From G965267335 sp965267335 (GTDB lineage: Bacteria; Bacteroidota; Bacteroidia; Cytophagales; JAAEPT01), in the NCBI GenBank assembly GCA_965267335.1, contig OZ253953.1:124001-188000 (forward strand): a DNA stretch of 64,000 nt. Reading direction: 5' to 3'. Numbering within the stretch: the stretch's first letter is position 1; each line of letters begins with the position of its first letter. Below, piece after piece: positions 1 to 8,801 of this stretch. Position numbers and translations under genes: made by a program. Below the pieces are notes generated by a model. The model was not told where the DNA came from. It saw only the letters and a list, made by a program, of their open reading frames with translations, and did no database searches.

Positions 1-1
1 A

Positions 2-469
2 GTACACAACTCCGTCTTTTTCGGATACAGCAACAAAGCTCATTCTGGTTTTTTAGGAAATAGTGTGATTGGTGAATGGTGTAATTTGGGTGCCGACACT
101 AATACATCGAATCTGAAAAACAACTACAGGAGAGTACGGCTTTGGAACTATAAACATGAAGAACTTACTGAGACCGAGCTTCAGTTTTGTGGACTGATGA
201 TGGGTGATCATGGCAAATCAAGTATCAATACCATGTTCAACACCGGCACGGTTATGGGCACCTGCGCCAACGTTTTCGGTGAAGGATTTCCAAATAAATT
301 TATACCATCATTTACCTGGGGTGACAGCAGGACTACCTTCCAATTGGATAAAGCTTTTGAAATTGCGGAACGAGTACTTGCCAGAAAAAAGAAAGTATTT
401 TCCGAAGAAGATAAACGTATCTTTGAGCATATTCACAGAGAATCTGAAAAATACAGGAGACACAGATAA
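2..469 (+). CDS. GlmU-like sugar nucleotidyltransferase/acyltransferase family protein, C-terminal part (5' truncated by window edge)
   Basis: The reading frame is open from the left edge (…VHNSVFFGYSNKAHSGFLG…), so the GTG at 65 is an internal codon and not a start. The visible 155 residues look like the C-terminal left-handed beta-helix end of the Bacteroidota-specific GlmU-like family: alternating small and hydrophobic residues, and the conserved block SVIGEWCNLGADTNTSNLKN. Homologues combine an N-terminal sugar-phosphate nucleotidyltransferase domain with a hexapeptide acyltransferase-like domain; the first domain lies outside the window. A basic, helical tail (EKYRRHR) ends the protein. 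The stop overlaps the start of the next gene by one base, so the two are probably translationally coupled. The exact substrate cannot be told from this fragment. Confidence 0.8.
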   Translation, partial: VHNSVFFGYSNKAHSGFLGNSVIGEWCNLGADTNTSNLKNNYRRVRLWNYKHEELTETELQFCGLMMGDHGKSSINTMFNTGTVMGTCANVFGEGFPNKFIPSFTWGDSRTTFQLDKAFEIAERVLARKKKVFSEEDKRIFEHIHRESEKYRRHR

Positions 470-1590
470 TGCGATTTTCAGAAATATATGGTAACGAAAA
501 AGTAAAACAGAAACTTATCAGTTCTGTAAAAAACAACCACGTTGCACATGCTCAACTATTTATGGGACGGCCGGGTTCTGCACAACTAGCGTTGGCTTTG
601 GCCTATGCTCAATATGTAAACTGTGAAAACCCCGGTGATGTAGACTCCTGCGGTGAATGTCCTTCGTGTAGCAAATACCAAAAATTAATACACCCCGATC
701 TACATTTTGTGTATCCAACCACTACTACAAAGGCAGTGGCAAAAGATGCAACCAGCGCCAAGTTCATGGATGACTGGAGAAGTTTTCTTGCTGACAGCCC
801 CTATCAGGATTTAACAGATTGGGCGGCTCATATTGATGCCGAAAACAAACAATGTAAAATATCAGTTGAAGAAAGTCGGAATCTGATCAAGAACCTTTCA
901 TTGAAGTCATTTGAAAGTCGATACAAAGTCGTTATCATTTGGTTACCCGAATTAATGCACCCTTCAGCATCCAACTCAATCCTGAAAATATTAGAAGAGC
1001 CACCGGAAAAAACACTGTTCCTGCTGGTTTCTAACAACTCTGATAATATTATCATCACCATCCTTTCCAGATGCCAGGCAGTTAGAGTCCACCCTTTTGC
1101 TGAAGAACAAATCAAATCATACCTTATTTCTCAGCTTCAGGTTGATGAAGATTCAGCAACGAGCGTAGCGAAAATAGCAGACGGAAATTTGCATAAGGCT
1201 ACTCAACTGATGAGCGAATATGATAGCAGCAATGATCAACAGTTTAAGGACTGGATGCGATTGTGCTATGCTTGCAACTTCACGGAACTTGTCGGTTTGT
1301 CAGATGCCTTTCAAAAATTTAGTAAAGAAAACCAAAAAAGTATTTTCCAATACGGATTGAAGCTGTTAAGAGAAGTGCTTGTTTACCCATTACAGGAAGA
1401 GAAAATTCAACGACTTTCTGCATCAGACAACCAATTTGTCGAGGGCTTCTCGAAAAATATCTCCGAGGAAAAAGTCGAAAAAATATCGAAACTTATTAAT
1501 GAGGCTCATGCTCATATTGAAAGAAATGCAAGTCCTCGAATAGTTTTCTTGGATACTTCACTAAGTATATCAGGGGTAATCAGGTCATGA
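469..1590 (+). CDS. holB: DNA polymerase III subunit delta' (clamp loader)
   Basis: 373 residues with the clamp-loader delta' pattern. The segment at residues 33-40 (GRPGSAQL) sits where RuvB/DnaX-type ATPases have a P-loop, but it lacks the lysine, as is usual for delta', which does not hydrolyse ATP. Zinc-binding cysteines are visible at about C52, C61, C64 and C67 (last three spaced CxxCxxC). The region ILKILEEPPEKTLFLL followed by LSRCQ is the sensor/SRC-like motif of clamp loaders. The protein is part of the pentameric loader that places the beta clamp on primed DNA. The ATG overlaps the previous stop (TAATG), and the last four bases overlap hemC (ATGA), so it lies in the middle of a tight operon. 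Confidence 0.9.
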   Translation: MRFSEIYGNEKVKQKLISSVKNNHVAHAQLFMGRPGSAQLALALAYAQYVNCENPGDVDSCGECPSCSKYQKLIHPDLHFVYPTTTTKAVAKDATSAKFMDDWRSFLADSPYQDLTDWAAHIDAENKQCKISVEESRNLIKNLSLKSFESRYKVVIIWLPELMHPSASNSILKILEEPPEKTLFLLVSNNSDNIIITILSRCQAVRVHPFAEEQIKSYLISQLQVDEDSATSVAKIADGNLHKATQLMSEYDSSNDQQFKDWMRLCYACNFTELVGLSDAFQKFSKENQKSIFQYGLKLLREVLVYPLQEEKIQRLSASDNQFVEGFSKNISEEKVEKISKLINEAHAHIERNASPRIVFLDTSLSISGVIRS

Positions 1591-2504
1591 AAGTAGTCAT
1601 AGGAACACGGGGAAGCAAATTAGCATTGTGGCAAGCTTACTTTATAGCTGAACAACTTAAAGCAGCCGGGGTAGAACCTGAAATTCTGAAAATAGAAACC
1701 AAAGGCGATAAAATTCTGGATCGTACCTTATCTAAAATAGGTAGTAAGGGAATTTTTACGGAGGAGCTTGAGAATGCCCTACGCTCTGGGGAAATAGATA
1801 TTGCAGTCCATAGTGCTAAGGATCTGCAATCCAGCCTGGATGCCGATTTGGAAATCATTGCATTTACGGAACGTGAGCAGGTCCATGATGTTCTGGTTTC
1901 AAAAAAGAATATTGATATTGACAAGCCACTATTGATCGGCACTTCTTCTACCAGACGGGTTGCCCTGCTTAAACATTACTACCCTCACTTTCAAATCACA
2001 GATCTTCGTGGCAACCTGCAAACCAGAATGCAAAAACACGAAACAGGAGTATGCGATGCTATGATGCTTGCTTTTGCAGGGGTTCATAGAATGAAAATGT
2101 CCGATGATATCGCTTTCCACTTCCCTATTGAAAAAATTACACCGCCAGTCGGGCAAGGGAGTATGGCCATTGAAATTTGTAAAGATAAAATTGATTCCGG
2201 CAAGAAGGAGTTAATCCGAAAAGTATGTAATGATACCTCAACTGAGTATTGCCTGTTGGCCGAAAGGAGTTATTTGAAAACAATGAATGGAGGGTGTAGT
2301 ATACCCGTGTTTGGACACGCAACCTTAACCGACAATCAGCTCACCTTAAATGCCGGCATTATTAGCTTGGATGGCTCAGAAAAAATCAACTTTACCCTCA
2401 CTGAAGATCTCAATCATGCCACCGAGCTTGGTAAAAAAATGGCTGAAATTGTATTGTCCTCGGGAGGTAATAAAATACTGGAATCAATAAAGAGAAATTT
2501 GTAA
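1587..2504 (+). CDS. hemC: hydroxymethylbilane synthase (porphobilinogen deaminase)
   Basis: 305 residues, the normal family size. The enzyme joins four porphobilinogen units into hydroxymethylbilane in tetrapyrrole (heme) synthesis in the cytoplasm. Visible landmarks are the N-terminal GTRGSKLALWQ, the catalytic aspartate in HSAKDL (D79), the substrate/cofactor arginines in TSSTRR and DLRGNLQTR, PVGQGSMAIE, and the dipyrromethane-cofactor cysteine C237 in NGGCSIPV. All key residues are present, so it should be active. It overlaps holB by four bases. No other heme genes are next to it, so the operon is one of convenience and not a dedicated heme cluster. Confidence 0.97.
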   Translation: MKVVIGTRGSKLALWQAYFIAEQLKAAGVEPEILKIETKGDKILDRTLSKIGSKGIFTEELENALRSGEIDIAVHSAKDLQSSLDADLEIIAFTEREQVHDVLVSKKNIDIDKPLLIGTSSTRRVALLKHYYPHFQITDLRGNLQTRMQKHETGVCDAMMLAFAGVHRMKMSDDIAFHFPIEKITPPVGQGSMAIEICKDKIDSGKKELIRKVCNDTSTEYCLLAERSYLKTMNGGCSIPVFGHATLTDNQLTLNAGIISLDGSEKINFTLTEDLNHATELGKKMAEIVLSSGGNKILESIKRNL

Positions 2505-2528
2505 ACTAGCTAATTAATAGATTTTATA

Positions 2529-3194
2529 ATGAAAACTATACTTCAAATTTGTTTGGCAATCACGGTACTTGCTTCAGCATGTTCAGAATCCAGCAATACA
2601 CCTGAAACGGAACAAAGAGCTGACATTCCTGTTCAGGATTCTGACCTTAACCCGGAACCAAAACCAAAAAAGGACACACTCGCACCAGGGCAATATGTCA
2701 AAATCAGTACGGAGTTCGGAGATATGTATATTACACTCTTTGATGCTACCCCACAACATAAAGCCAATTTCATTAAACTGGTTGAAGAAGGCTTCTACGA
2801 CAGCACCACATTTCACAGAGTAATAGATGGTTTTATGATCCAGGGCGGGGATCCTCTTTCTAAAGATCAGGACACTACTAATGACGGAATGGGCGGCCCG
2901 GGCTATACCATTCCGGCTGAATTTGTAGATACCTTAAAACATATACGAGGGGCCGTAGCCGCAGCACGGGACAATAACCCCGAAAAAAGGTCAAGTGGAT
3001 CACAGTTTTACATCGTTGAAAACCATGATGGTGCTCACTTCTTAGATAGAAATTATACGGTCTTCGGTCAGGTTATACATGGCCTGGATGTACCCGACAA
3101 AATCTGCCTGCAAGAAACAAACAGCCTTGATCGTCCCAAAAAAAATATTTACATGACTGCTGAAATTATCGGAATCACAGCTGAGAATGAATAG
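2529..3194 (+). CDS. cyclophilin-type peptidyl-prolyl isomerase, lipoprotein (first of three tandem copies)
   Basis: 221 residues. An N-terminal lipoprotein signal ends in ASAC (about C18), followed by a Pro/Glu/Lys-rich linker to about residue 50, then a cyclophilin domain. The active-site block is intact: FHRVIDGFMIQGGDP carries the arginine, phenylalanine, methionine and glutamine that line the cyclophilin pocket; the later RGAVAAAR and SSGSQFYIV blocks are also normal. It likely assists folding of exported proteins in the periplasm, anchored to a membrane. It is followed by two paralogues in the same direction with gaps of 29 and 22 bases. Confidence 0.9.
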   Translation: MKTILQICLAITVLASACSESSNTPETEQRADIPVQDSDLNPEPKPKKDTLAPGQYVKISTEFGDMYITLFDATPQHKANFIKLVEEGFYDSTTFHRVIDGFMIQGGDPLSKDQDTTNDGMGGPGYTIPAEFVDTLKHIRGAVAAARDNNPEKRSSGSQFYIVENHDGAHFLDRNYTVFGQVIHGLDVPDKICLQETNSLDRPKKNIYMTAEIIGITAENE

Positions 3195-3223
3195 TTGGAA
3201 CAAAATTTGACTTCATTAATATT

Positions 3224-3838
3224 ATGAGAATACTATTTCTACTAACCATCGTACTTGTCGGATTCAATTCCTTCGGACAGAAAAAGAAGAAGGATCAATT
3301 AGTAACTATTTCTACCGAGTTTGGAGACATCTCCTTATTGCTATACGATGAAACACCGAAGCACAAAGAGAATTTTTTAAAGCTGGCTAAAGAAGGCTTC
3401 TATGACAGCACCACTTTTCACCGCATCATTGATGATTTCATGATTCAGGGCGGAGACCCAAATTCAAAAGACAACAACCCAAACAATGATGGAATGGGAG
3501 GTCCCGGATATCAGATAGACGCAGAGTTCGTAGATAAACTAACACACATCAGAGGTGCTGTGGCAGCGGCAAGAAATAATAACCCACAGAAAAAGTCTAG
3601 CGGAAGTCAGTTCTATATCGTTGAAAAACACTCAGGAACACACTTTCTGGATAAGAATTACACTGTATTCGGACAGGTTGTCCTTGGATTGGATGTCATA
3701 GATAAAATTGCGGAACAACCTAAAAATCCTCGCGACCGACCACTAAAAAACATTTATATGACAATTACCGTTAAGGACATTAAAGCTAAGAAAGCAACCA
3801 AGCTTCTTGACGAGGCTATGAAAACTATTACTCCCTAA
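3224..3838 (+). CDS. cyclophilin-type peptidyl-prolyl isomerase, secreted (second tandem copy)
   Basis: 204 residues with a cleavable-looking signal (about residues 1-18, ending SFGQ) and no lipobox cysteine, so it is predicted periplasmic and soluble. The cyclophilin core closely matches its upstream neighbour: FHRIIDDFMIQGGDP, RGAVAAARN, SSGSQFYIV and DKNYTVFGQV. All canonical pocket residues are retained. After the core there is a 25-residue basic/helical tail (IKAKKATKLLDEAM…). It probably arose by duplication of the flanking gene. The two enzymes may serve different compartments, one membrane-tethered and one free; this is an inference from the signal peptides only. Confidence 0.9.
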   Translation: MRILFLLTIVLVGFNSFGQKKKKDQLVTISTEFGDISLLLYDETPKHKENFLKLAKEGFYDSTTFHRIIDDFMIQGGDPNSKDNNPNNDGMGGPGYQIDAEFVDKLTHIRGAVAAARNNNPQKKSSGSQFYIVEKHSGTHFLDKNYTVFGQVVLGLDVIDKIAEQPKNPRDRPLKNIYMTITVKDIKAKKATKLLDEAMKTITP

Positions 3839-3860
3839 GGTTTTAATTAATTCGCGAGCT

Positions 3861-4469
3861 ATGAAGAAATACATAATCCACTTATTTTTTTTGTTATTAA
3901 TTGGACTATCGTTTAGAGTCAATGCCGGAGGAGCGGACAAGCCCAAGAAAAAAGATTTTTTGATCACCATAGCCACTGAGCACGGTGAAATAAAAATCAT
4001 TCTCTACGATAAAACTCCAAATCACAAAAAGAAATTCCAGGAACTGGTTGAAGGAAATTATTTCAGGAGTAGCACCTTCTTTAAGGCTGTAGACAACTAT
4101 TTCATTCAGGCAGGTGATCAGAAAGCGCAAACAGGACAATTGAGGGAAGAATCAGGCAATCCCCATAAAAAAGGAGCTCTCGCCTGCATGGCTACAATAG
4201 ACCCGAATACGGAGGTAAAAACCTCCCAAATAACTCAGTTCTACATTGTCACTAACCCGGAAGGAATCACTTTTCTGGATAAAAACTATACCGTTTTTGG
4301 TGAAGTTATTCAGGGAATGGAAGTAGTTGATAAAATTGCAGCATTAGATAAAAACAAAGACTTCAATCTTTCCTCACCAGTCAAATTCATAATTTCGGGT
4401 GAAGAAATGAAAAGAAAGAAAATCACTAAGCTGACCGGTTATCAGTATCCAAATAAAGATGAGAAGTAA
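3861..4469 (+). CDS. degenerate cyclophilin-like secreted protein (third tandem copy)
   Basis: 202 residues, signal peptide about 1-22 (…RVNAGG). It clearly shares the cyclophilin fold with its two neighbours (TIATEHGEIKIILYDKTPNH, FYIV, FLDKNYTVFGEV), but pocket residues are changed: the block equivalent to FHRVIDGFMIQGGD reads FFKAVDNYFIQAGD, so the catalytic arginine is a lysine, the Phe-Met pair is Tyr-Phe, and the GG is AG. The RGAVAAAR block is KGALACMA. Isomerase activity is therefore doubtful, and a binding or scaffold role is more likely. The last 11 bases overlap the next gene. The frame is intact over its full length, so this is a diverged gene and not a pseudogene. Confidence 0.8.
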   Translation: MKKYIIHLFFLLLIGLSFRVNAGGADKPKKKDFLITIATEHGEIKIILYDKTPNHKKKFQELVEGNYFRSSTFFKAVDNYFIQAGDQKAQTGQLREESGNPHKKGALACMATIDPNTEVKTSQITQFYIVTNPEGITFLDKNYTVFGEVIQGMEVVDKIAALDKNKDFNLSSPVKFIISGEEMKRKKITKLTGYQYPNKDEK

Positions 4470-5370
4470 AATTCTTATAACCGGAGCTAATGGTTTGCTA
4501 GGACAAAAATTGGCCATCCAATTAATAGGCTCGACTAACTTCGACCTAATAGCCACCTCACTGGGGGCCAACCGAAATCCAGAGCTACCGGCAACCATGT
4601 ATGCGTCCATGGATATAACAGACGCTCAAGATGTCAACAAGGTTTTTCAAAAACACCAGCCTGATATTGTCGTTCACACAGCAGCTATGACAAATGTCGA
4701 TGCCTGTGAGCAAAATAAAGAGGAATGCTGGAAGCTCAATGTGACCGCTGTCCAACACATAGTAGAAGCTTGTAAAGCCAACAGCAGCTTTTTAATTCAC
4801 TTGTCCACTGATTTTATTTTTGATGGTGAAAACGGACCCTATTCCGAGGAAGACAAACCGCTACCCATCAGTTACTATGGCGAATCAAAACTCGAAGCTG
4901 AAAACATTGTAATAAATAATCTTAACGATTACGCCATTGTCCGAACGGTATTGGTGTATGGTATTGTAGCAGACATGAGTCGCAGCAATATTATATTATG
5001 GGTAAAGAAAAACCTTGAAGAAGGAAAAGAAATAAATGTAGTAACAGACCAGCTCAGAACACCCACTTTGGCGGAAGATCTGGCAAAAGGTTGCATTCTT
5101 ATTGCTGAAAAAAGAGCCAAAGGTATTTTCAATATTTCTGGAAGTGATCTTCTTACACCTTATGATATTGCGATAGCCACCGCTGAATTCTTCGACCTTG
5201 ACAAGTCTCTGATTCACAAAGCTGATTCGAGTAATTTCAGCCAGCCGGCAAAACGTCCGCCTAAAACGGGATTCCTGCTGGAGAAAGCACGAAAAGAACT
5301 CGGGTACCAACCGTTAAGCTTTAAAGAAGGCATTGAGTTGATGAGCAAACAATTGCAATATGAGAATTGA
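4459..5370 (+). CDS. RmlD-like SDR family NAD(P)-dependent sugar-nucleotide reductase
   Basis: 303 residues. Rossmann motif GANGLLGQKL at residues 9-18; catalytic YxxxK at Y140-K144 (YGESK); HTAAMTNVDACE and STDFIFDGENGPYSEED are hallmarks of the dTDP-4-dehydrorhamnose reductase (RmlD/RfbD) family. The C-terminus has the PPKTGFLLEKA substrate-side block. It probably reduces a 4-keto sugar nucleotide in the cytoplasm, but no rmlABC neighbours are present, so the precise substrate is uncertain and a more general extended-SDR role is possible. The start overlaps the preceding cyclophilin-like gene by 11 bases, and the end overlaps the following gene by 11 bases. Confidence 0.8.
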   Translation: MRSKILITGANGLLGQKLAIQLIGSTNFDLIATSLGANRNPELPATMYASMDITDAQDVNKVFQKHQPDIVVHTAAMTNVDACEQNKEECWKLNVTAVQHIVEACKANSSFLIHLSTDFIFDGENGPYSEEDKPLPISYYGESKLEAENIVINNLNDYAIVRTVLVYGIVADMSRSNIILWVKKNLEEGKEINVVTDQLRTPTLAEDLAKGCILIAEKRAKGIFNISGSDLLTPYDIAIATAEFFDLDKSLIHKADSSNFSQPAKRPPKTGFLLEKARKELGYQPLSFKEGIELMSKQLQYEN

Positions 5371-5824
5371 GACCAAAGACATTGTGTTTACCAAAGGCAG
5401 GTTTTTCAAACTATTATTAGTAAGGTATTTAATCAAAAAAGTAGCCATCTATATGATCATGATCGCTACTTTGATTTTTTCAATATTCTATCAAAGTGAG
5501 CAGTATTTAGCTCACATTGCAATTGCAGTAATATTAGTAGTAATCCTCTATGAGATATATAATTTGTACAACTACGTTTCTTCACAAACAGCCCCGAAAA
5601 ACTATCGCGCTTACAGCCTACTGATAAAAGATTCAGGTGTCTCCATTATCGAAAACGGAGAATCAAAAAAAATTAAATGGGACCAGTTTAAAAAATATCA
5701 AAGCTTCCCAGGAGGCCTCATTCTACTGTATGACCATGACTCAATGGTCTTTATTGACAAAAAAGCACTTCTGTCACCAAAACAATGGGCGGAATTAACG
5801 GCAGCTATTCGCGGCAAGTTCTGA
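5360..5824 (+). CDS. YcxB-like two-helix membrane protein
   Basis: 154 residues. A short N-terminal beta segment (ETKDIVFTKGRFF) is followed by two hydrophobic helices at about residues 26-45 and 48-68, then a cytoplasmic beta-rich domain (YSLLIKDSGVSIIENGE, KKIKWDQFKKYQSF, LLYDHDSMVFIDKKAL). This order matches the YcxB/PH-like family found widely in bacteria, for which no biochemical function is firmly known. It overlaps the upstream reductase gene by 11 bases, so it is part of the same transcript. Assignment to the family is by overall pattern only. Confidence 0.65.
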   Translation: MRIETKDIVFTKGRFFKLLLVRYLIKKVAIYMIMIATLIFSIFYQSEQYLAHIAIAVILVVILYEIYNLYNYVSSQTAPKNYRAYSLLIKDSGVSIIENGESKKIKWDQFKKYQSFPGGLILLYDHDSMVFIDKKALLSPKQWAELTAAIRGKF

Positions 5825-5832
5825 GAAAATGT

Positions 5833-5840
5833 TAATTTTG
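5833..5840 (+). promoter_or_regulatory. Bacteroidota -7 promoter element (TAATTTTG) before the symporter gene
   Basis: A perfect match to TAnnTTTG, 23 bases before the start codon at 5864. No good TTTG -33 box is seen about 20 bases upstream, so it may be a weak or activator-dependent promoter. It suggests the symporter gene is separately transcribed although the preceding gene ends only 40 bases away. Confidence 0.5.
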
Positions 5841-5863
5841 GACCTTCATTAAACAGCAGAAGG

Positions 5864-7834
5864 ATGAGAAAAAGCATTATTCTTATTTCTAGCCTTCTTT
5901 GTCTGATCAGCTTTTCAACCAGGGCGCAAGACAAATCGAAAGAGCTAAGTTTTTACACAGATACAGTATACACCATACAGCTTGGGGTCTTCAAAGACCT
6001 TGGCGAAATCAACGACAGTCTAAAGAAAAAGTATATAGACTTGTTGGGTTTCAAGTTTAATAATAATAGTTGGAGCATGGTCCCGGATGCCATGATTTAC
6101 CAAAACTACGGAAACAGCTATACCTTTTCGGTAAATCAACAATTCGTTGTAGGAAAAGACACACTGTACTTTCAAACATATCGGCTGTACCACGGAGCCT
6201 TTACCAACCCCGACAGTGCCTTATCTTATGTAGCAAATTTTAAGGAATTCGGTCGTTACTTCGGTGACTTCAAGCTGGCTAAAGTATATCTACGCCAGGG
6301 AAAGGCAGGGCAACCGGATAAATTCATTTTCGAAACTGTCCCTCAGGAAAGTATTGATGCCTGGGCCAAATCTACGGTAGATGCCATCGGAACAGGCCTG
6401 TTTTTTGACCCCTTCGCTACGATAGGAGGGTATGACACCCGAATAATGGTTAGTGGTGAACCTTTAATAGATAAGCATGGTGGTGAGTTGCAAGTGAATA
6501 TTCCATTCATCGTTGTTTGGCTTGTGGTAGGAGCTTTGTTTTTAACAGTCTATATGAGATTTATAAATATCCGTGGATTCAGACATGCAATCGGGTTAGT
6601 CTCAGGTAAGCATGACGACCCAAATACAAGCGGAGAAGTTTCTCACTTTCAGGCTCTTGCTACCGCACTTTCGGCAACAGTAGGCCTTGGGAACATAGCA
6701 GGTGTAGCCGTAGCAATCAGTCTTGGGGGACCGGGAGCAACTTTCTGGATGATCATTGCTGGCATGTTGGGTATGTCATCTAAGTTTGTTGAATGTACTC
6801 TTGGTGTAAAGTATAGAACCATCAAAGAAAATGGTGAGGTATCCGGAGGCCCGATGTACTACCTGAGCCAGGGATTATCTAAAAGAAATTTACCAAAACT
6901 GGGTCTGTTTTTAGGAGGTTTTTATGCGGTACTTTGTGTTTTTGGCTCATTTGGAGGTGGAAATATGTTCCAGGCCAACCAGGCATTTGCTCAATTCACC
7001 GAGCAGTTCCCTAGTATGATTGGCACCGGTCCATGGTTTGGTTTAGTGCTTGCCATTTTGGTTGGAATAGTAATCATCGGAGGCATCAAATCTATCGCCA
7101 AAGTAACCGAAAAAATTGTTCCTTTCATGGCAGTGCTATATGTGGTCACTGCACTGATAATTATCTTCACGAACTCTTCAGAGATCGGAAGCGCCTTCGG
7201 ACTCATATTTGACGGAGCATTTTCAGCGGATGCCGCTAAAGGAGGGTTTATAGGAGTGCTAATCGTTGGATTCCAAAGAGCTGCTTTTTCCAATGAAGCC
7301 GGTATAGGCTCTGCCTCAATTGCTCACTCGGCTGTAAAAACTGATAAACCAGTAACAGAAGGATTTGTCTCGTTACTTGAGCCATTCGTAGACACTATTG
7401 TGATATGTACTATGACCGCTCTTGTAATTATTATAACAGGATACTCTGATAATCCCTACGGTATGGGAGGAGCACCGCTTACGTCAGCCGCTTTCCAAAG
7501 TGTCTTTAGCTGGTTCCCTTGGCTGTTAATGATTGCTATATTCTTATTTGCTTTCTCGACCATGGTATCGTGGTCATATTATGGACTTAAGGCATGGACA
7601 TATCTTTTCGGGGAAAACAAAGCTGCAGACATTACCTATAAAGCGATCTTTTTGATATTTATTATAGTGGGAGCGAGCATCAATCTCAGTTCGGTAATCA
7701 ACTTTTCTGATATGATGATACTGGCTATGTCGTTGCCCAACATGATTGGTATGATGATACTGGTGCCGGAAGTCCGAAAAGACGTCAGCCACTATCTTAA
7801 AAACTTGAGATCAAAAGGTGAAACCACTAAATGA
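5864..7834 (+). CDS. alanine/glycine:cation symporter (AGCS family) with extra periplasmic N-terminal domain
   Basis: 656 residues; typical AGCS transporters are about 450-550. Residues 1-21 form a signal peptide (…FSTRAQ), residues 22-208 are a predicted periplasmic domain, and the 10-11 helix AGCS transporter follows from about residue 210. Family landmarks include ALATALSATVGLGNIAGVAVA, GGPGATFWM, GGPMYYLSQG, QRAAFSNEAGIGSA and EPFVDTIVICTMTALV. It should import alanine, glycine or a related amino acid with Na+ (or H+). The N-terminal domain begins TVYTIQLGVFKDLGEINDS, faintly like the opening strand of a peptidoglycan-binding SPOR domain, but I would not assign it. The next gene starts inside the last 17 bases. 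Confidence 0.88.
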   Translation: MRKSIILISSLLCLISFSTRAQDKSKELSFYTDTVYTIQLGVFKDLGEINDSLKKKYIDLLGFKFNNNSWSMVPDAMIYQNYGNSYTFSVNQQFVVGKDTLYFQTYRLYHGAFTNPDSALSYVANFKEFGRYFGDFKLAKVYLRQGKAGQPDKFIFETVPQESIDAWAKSTVDAIGTGLFFDPFATIGGYDTRIMVSGEPLIDKHGGELQVNIPFIVVWLVVGALFLTVYMRFINIRGFRHAIGLVSGKHDDPNTSGEVSHFQALATALSATVGLGNIAGVAVAISLGGPGATFWMIIAGMLGMSSKFVECTLGVKYRTIKENGEVSGGPMYYLSQGLSKRNLPKLGLFLGGFYAVLCVFGSFGGGNMFQANQAFAQFTEQFPSMIGTGPWFGLVLAILVGIVIIGGIKSIAKVTEKIVPFMAVLYVVTALIIIFTNSSEIGSAFGLIFDGAFSADAAKGGFIGVLIVGFQRAAFSNEAGIGSASIAHSAVKTDKPVTEGFVSLLEPFVDTIVICTMTALVIIITGYSDNPYGMGGAPLTSAAFQSVFSWFPWLLMIAIFLFAFSTMVSWSYYGLKAWTYLFGENKAADITYKAIFLIFIIVGASINLSSVINFSDMMILAMSLPNMIGMMILVPEVRKDVSHYLKNLRSKGETTK

Positions 7835-8729
7835 TCAGCTGAGAAAAACTTATGGGGTAAGTAAGAAGGAAGCCAATGGCATGCTTTGGTTAGTTCTACT
7901 GATCATTGTTTTTCTAGTAATCACAATTGCCATCAATTACCTTCCACGCGGCTCTAACATTCAGATTTCTGTGACGGAACAGAACAAATTGGATAGTTTG
8001 CTAGAGACTATGGATGGCAACTCAACACCTAATATCCTGCCCAGTCCTGATAGTTGTCACATTTCTACACCAATAAACCCCAATTCCTGTACGGCTGCAG
8101 AACTAACTTGCCTGGGATTACCTGAATATCTTTCTCAACGAATCATAAAATACAGAAAAAGTGGTGGCCTGTTTAGAAGAAAACAGGATTTGAAAAAAAT
8201 TTACGGCTTATCCAATCAGCAATACGAAACCATTAAAAACCACCTGATCATCCCCATAAAAAACAAAACCCCTAAACCAAAGGACCAAAATTCAGAATAC
8301 GCTACCAAGCAAACTGTACGTATTGACATCAATGAAGCAGATACCAGCATACTCAAGAAAATCAACGGAATTGGAGATGTTCTTTCAGAACGAATCATCA
8401 AGTTCAGAAATCGACTTGGTGGCTTTCATTCCATTGAACAGCTTTCCAAAGTATATGGCCTCAAGGGCAGACCTCTACGATACCTACAAAAACACGCATA
8501 TGTTCATCCGAACTTTGGTGTAGCTCAGTTAAACATCAATGAAATTACAGTCTCCGCATTACGAAGCCACCCCTTTATTTCTTCTGACGTAGCCACCAAC
8601 ATTGTAAACTATCGTGATACACATGGCCCGTTCCATAGTATCGAACAACTACTTGAGCTTGGCCTTATTTCGCAAGTTGATTATGACGAAGTCGCTCCAT
8701 ACCTAAGTACTTGCTCCAATTGTGAATAA
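7818..8729 (+). CDS. membrane-anchored helix-hairpin-helix (ComEA-like) protein with three HhH units
   Basis: 303 residues from a GTG start; no in-frame ATG occurs before residue 21. One membrane helix (about residues 22-42, MLWLVLLIIVFLVITIAIN) is followed by three ComEA-type helix-hairpin-helix units at about 88-135, 165-212 and 235-290. Each begins with the characteristic (I/L)(D/N)xNxA/S-like phrase and carries GIGxxxxxRIIKFR or related text (for example KINGIGDVLSERIIKFRN). Such domains bind double-stranded DNA; single-HhH ComEA proteins act in DNA uptake. Here the three-unit form is common in Bacteroidota and its role is not established. The start overlaps the symporter gene by 17 bases. 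Confidence 0.75.
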   Translation: MKPLNDQLRKTYGVSKKEANGMLWLVLLIIVFLVITIAINYLPRGSNIQISVTEQNKLDSLLETMDGNSTPNILPSPDSCHISTPINPNSCTAAELTCLGLPEYLSQRIIKYRKSGGLFRRKQDLKKIYGLSNQQYETIKNHLIIPIKNKTPKPKDQNSEYATKQTVRIDINEADTSILKKINGIGDVLSERIIKFRNRLGGFHSIEQLSKVYGLKGRPLRYLQKHAYVHPNFGVAQLNINEITVSALRSHPFISSDVATNIVNYRDTHGPFHSIEQLLELGLISQVDYDEVAPYLSTCSNCE

Positions 8730-8801
8730 CATCACAACAGTTCCCTTTTTAATTGTTTCTAATTGAAGTAATTTAAAGCAAGAGTTCTCGAGATTCCCCG
8801 A

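Noticed and set aside
5864..6490. SPOR domain at the N-terminus of the symporter
   Set aside because: Only a short first-strand resemblance (VYTIQLGVFKD). The rest does not follow a SPOR pattern, so it is not assigned.
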